From: Paenibacillus auburnensis
GTDB lineage: Bacteria; Bacillota; Bacilli; Paenibacillales; Paenibacillaceae
Assembly: GCF_927798115.1 (NCBI RefSeq)
Contig: NZ_CAKMMG010000009.1
Coordinates: 124,001 to 188,000 of the forward strand
Direction: 5' to 3'
Length of the DNA stretch: 64,000 nt
The stretch's first letter is position 1. Each line of letters opens with the position of its first letter. Position numbers and translations under genes: made by a program. The notes beneath the pieces were generated by a model. That model saw only the letters and a program-made list of their open reading frames with translations. It was not told the DNA's origin and ran no database searches. Positions 63,042-64,000 of this stretch are shown here, piece after piece.

Positions 63042-64000
63042 GCTTATGCTGGAGCCTATATTGGAACGGTTATTTGCGTATATGACCGCTGAACGGCACA
63101 GCGGTAATTGGGGAATGGACATCGGCCACTGGGACTGGGTGCCGGGGGTTGGCATTATTTCCATCCTGGACTACGGCCAGGCTACGGGCCGGGACAAGGC
63201 CGTCGATTATGTGCTGGAGTGGGTAGAGCGGAATAAGCAGCAGGCCGAAGGCATTAAGGTAATTAATTCCATGGCTCCTTATGCGGTTTTTCCCGGTCTG
63301 TACCGGCGGACACAGAATAGCTGGTTTCTGGAGAAGGCGGGTGAAATTGCCGGCTGGATGCTGGAGACGGCGCCGAGAACCCGGGAAGGGGCGCTGGAGC
63401 ATACCGTCACAGAGGCAGCCAAGTTCCCGGAACAGGTGTGGGCGGATACGGTCTACATGGCAGTGCTGTTCCTGGCGCGGCAGGCCGGACTGACCGGGGA
63501 GCGCAGAATCGCGGAGGCTGCGCTGGAGCAGACGCTGCTGCATCTGCGGCTGCTCCAGGATGAGCAGACAGGGCTGCTGTTCCACGGCTGGAACTCCCTT
63601 GCGGGGAATCATATGTCGGCTGTCCGCTGGGCGCGGGCCAACGCCTGGATTACGCTGGCCGTTCCGCAGATTGTGGCAGAAATTAAGGAGTTAACCGGGA
63701 TCCCCGGGGAGCTGTACAATCGGTACGACAGGCTTGCCGCTGGCCTTCGCTCCTGCCAGGCGGAGGACGGATTGTGGCATACGGTCCTGGACAGGCCGGA
63801 ATATTACAAAGAGACCTCGGGCAGCGCGGGTATCGCCTGCGGATTCATCCGGGGCGTACAGAGCGGCATGCTGGACCCTTCATATCTGACCAGTGCGGAG
63901 CAGGCGCTCGGTGCTATTCTTCCGCTCATCACGGATGAGGGTGAAGTGAAGGGGGTATCAGCCGGAACTCCGGTAATGCCTTCTGCTGAGGCCTATAATG
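63028..64000 (+). CDS. GH105 unsaturated glucuronyl/galacturonyl hydrolase (cut by window end)
   Basis: The first 324 residues are visible. ATG 63028 follows AAGGAGG (63014-63020) at 7 nt and lies inside the end of the GH3 gene. The alpha/alpha-toroid family is recognised from NWGMDIGHWDWVPGVGIISILDYGQATG, WVERNKQQAEG, VWADTVYMAVLFLAR with catalytic Asp140 (equivalent to Asp143 of YteR), and HGWNSLAGNHMSAVRWARANAW. Such enzymes remove 4,5-unsaturated uronic acids from the products of polysaccharide lyases, as in rhamnogalacturonan breakdown by YteR/YesR. There is no signal peptide, so it acts in the cytoplasm. About 45 C-terminal residues lie beyond the window. Confidence 0.92.
   Translation, partial: MSHTKLMLEPILERLFAYMTAERHSGNWGMDIGHWDWVPGVGIISILDYGQATGRDKAVDYVLEWVERNKQQAEGIKVINSMAPYAVFPGLYRRTQNSWFLEKAGEIAGWMLETAPRTREGALEHTVTEAAKFPEQVWADTVYMAVLFLARQAGLTGERRIAEAALEQTLLHLRLLQDEQTGLLFHGWNSLAGNHMSAVRWARANAWITLAVPQIVAEIKELTGIPGELYNRYDRLAAGLRSCQAEDGLWHTVLDRPEYYKETSGSAGIACGFIRGVQSGMLDPSYLTSAEQALGAILPLITDEGEVKGVSAGTPVMPSAEAYN

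Noticed and set aside
1..64000. tRNA, rRNA, riboswitch, transposase or phage genes
   Set aside because: Looked for by eye on both strands; nothing with the needed conserved structure or domains was seen.

Overview
The window looks like chromosomal DNA of a Paenibacillus-type Gram-positive, spore-forming soil or plant-associated bacterium. The evidence is a set of carbohydrate ABC importers without their own ATPases, membrane-bound or two-component AraC-type regulators, very large secreted proteins ending in S-layer homology (SLH) domains, a spore-coat transglutaminase (tgl), GGAGG-type ribosome sites with many TTG and GTG starts, and intrinsic terminators. The genus is an inference from this gene mix. 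No rRNA, tRNA, CRISPR array, phage or insertion sequence was seen.

Layout. 1-359 is the 3' end of iolE with its terminator. 582-815 is a five-copy 51-bp palindromic repeat. 1078-10753 is a carbohydrate locus: a transmembrane AraC regulator, a lipoprotein binding protein, two permeases, a TIM-barrel isomerase/epimerase, an unrecognised 234-aa protein and a 582-aa cytoplasmic protein that may be a lyase or hydrolase. 10842-12233 is a MATE transporter. 12500-18163 is a multidomain subtilase with cohesin-like, dockerin-like and SLH modules. 18322-19569 is an RRNPP-type HTH-TPR regulator. 26645 down to 19642 (minus strand) is a beta-glucoside or similar uptake operon (two permeases, binding protein, LacI regulator, BadF/BcrA-type sugar kinase, GH4 phospho-glycosidase). 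It starts at a clear promoter followed by two near-identical palindromic operators 73 bp apart. udk and a threonine aldolase-like gene follow.

35204 down to 29181 (minus strand) is a surface-polysaccharide cluster: three GT2 glycosyltransferases, a polysaccharide pyruvyl transferase and a flippase. It is divergent from a 2115-aa SLH-anchored protein carrying a LamG domain and about nine or ten cadherin-like repeats. Pyruvylated wall polymers are the known ligands of SLH domains, so the two halves may be functionally linked. 41931-47498 holds a LacX-like mutarotase, an M20 amidase/carbamoylase, alanine dehydrogenase (ald) and a PucR-family regulator. A shared 16-bp palindrome lies upstream of both the amidase and ald, which suggests a small nitrogen regulon. 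tgl follows.

48359 to the window end is a second, larger polysaccharide-utilisation locus. It has a YesN/YesM-type two-component system, a membrane-anchored binding protein divergent from it, two permeases, a lipoprotein binding protein, a 1185-aa secreted clan GH-A-like enzyme with FN3, CBM and CARDB-like modules, a GH3 enzyme and a GH105 unsaturated-glucuronyl/galacturonyl hydrolase that runs off the end. GH105 points to pectin, rhamnogalacturonan or another uronate-containing glycan. The most unusual things seen are the 51-bp palindromic repeat family at three loci, the twin operators, the shared palindrome of the amidase/ald genes, a nested inverted repeat near 61.1 kb, and the cohesin-dockerin-SLH protease.
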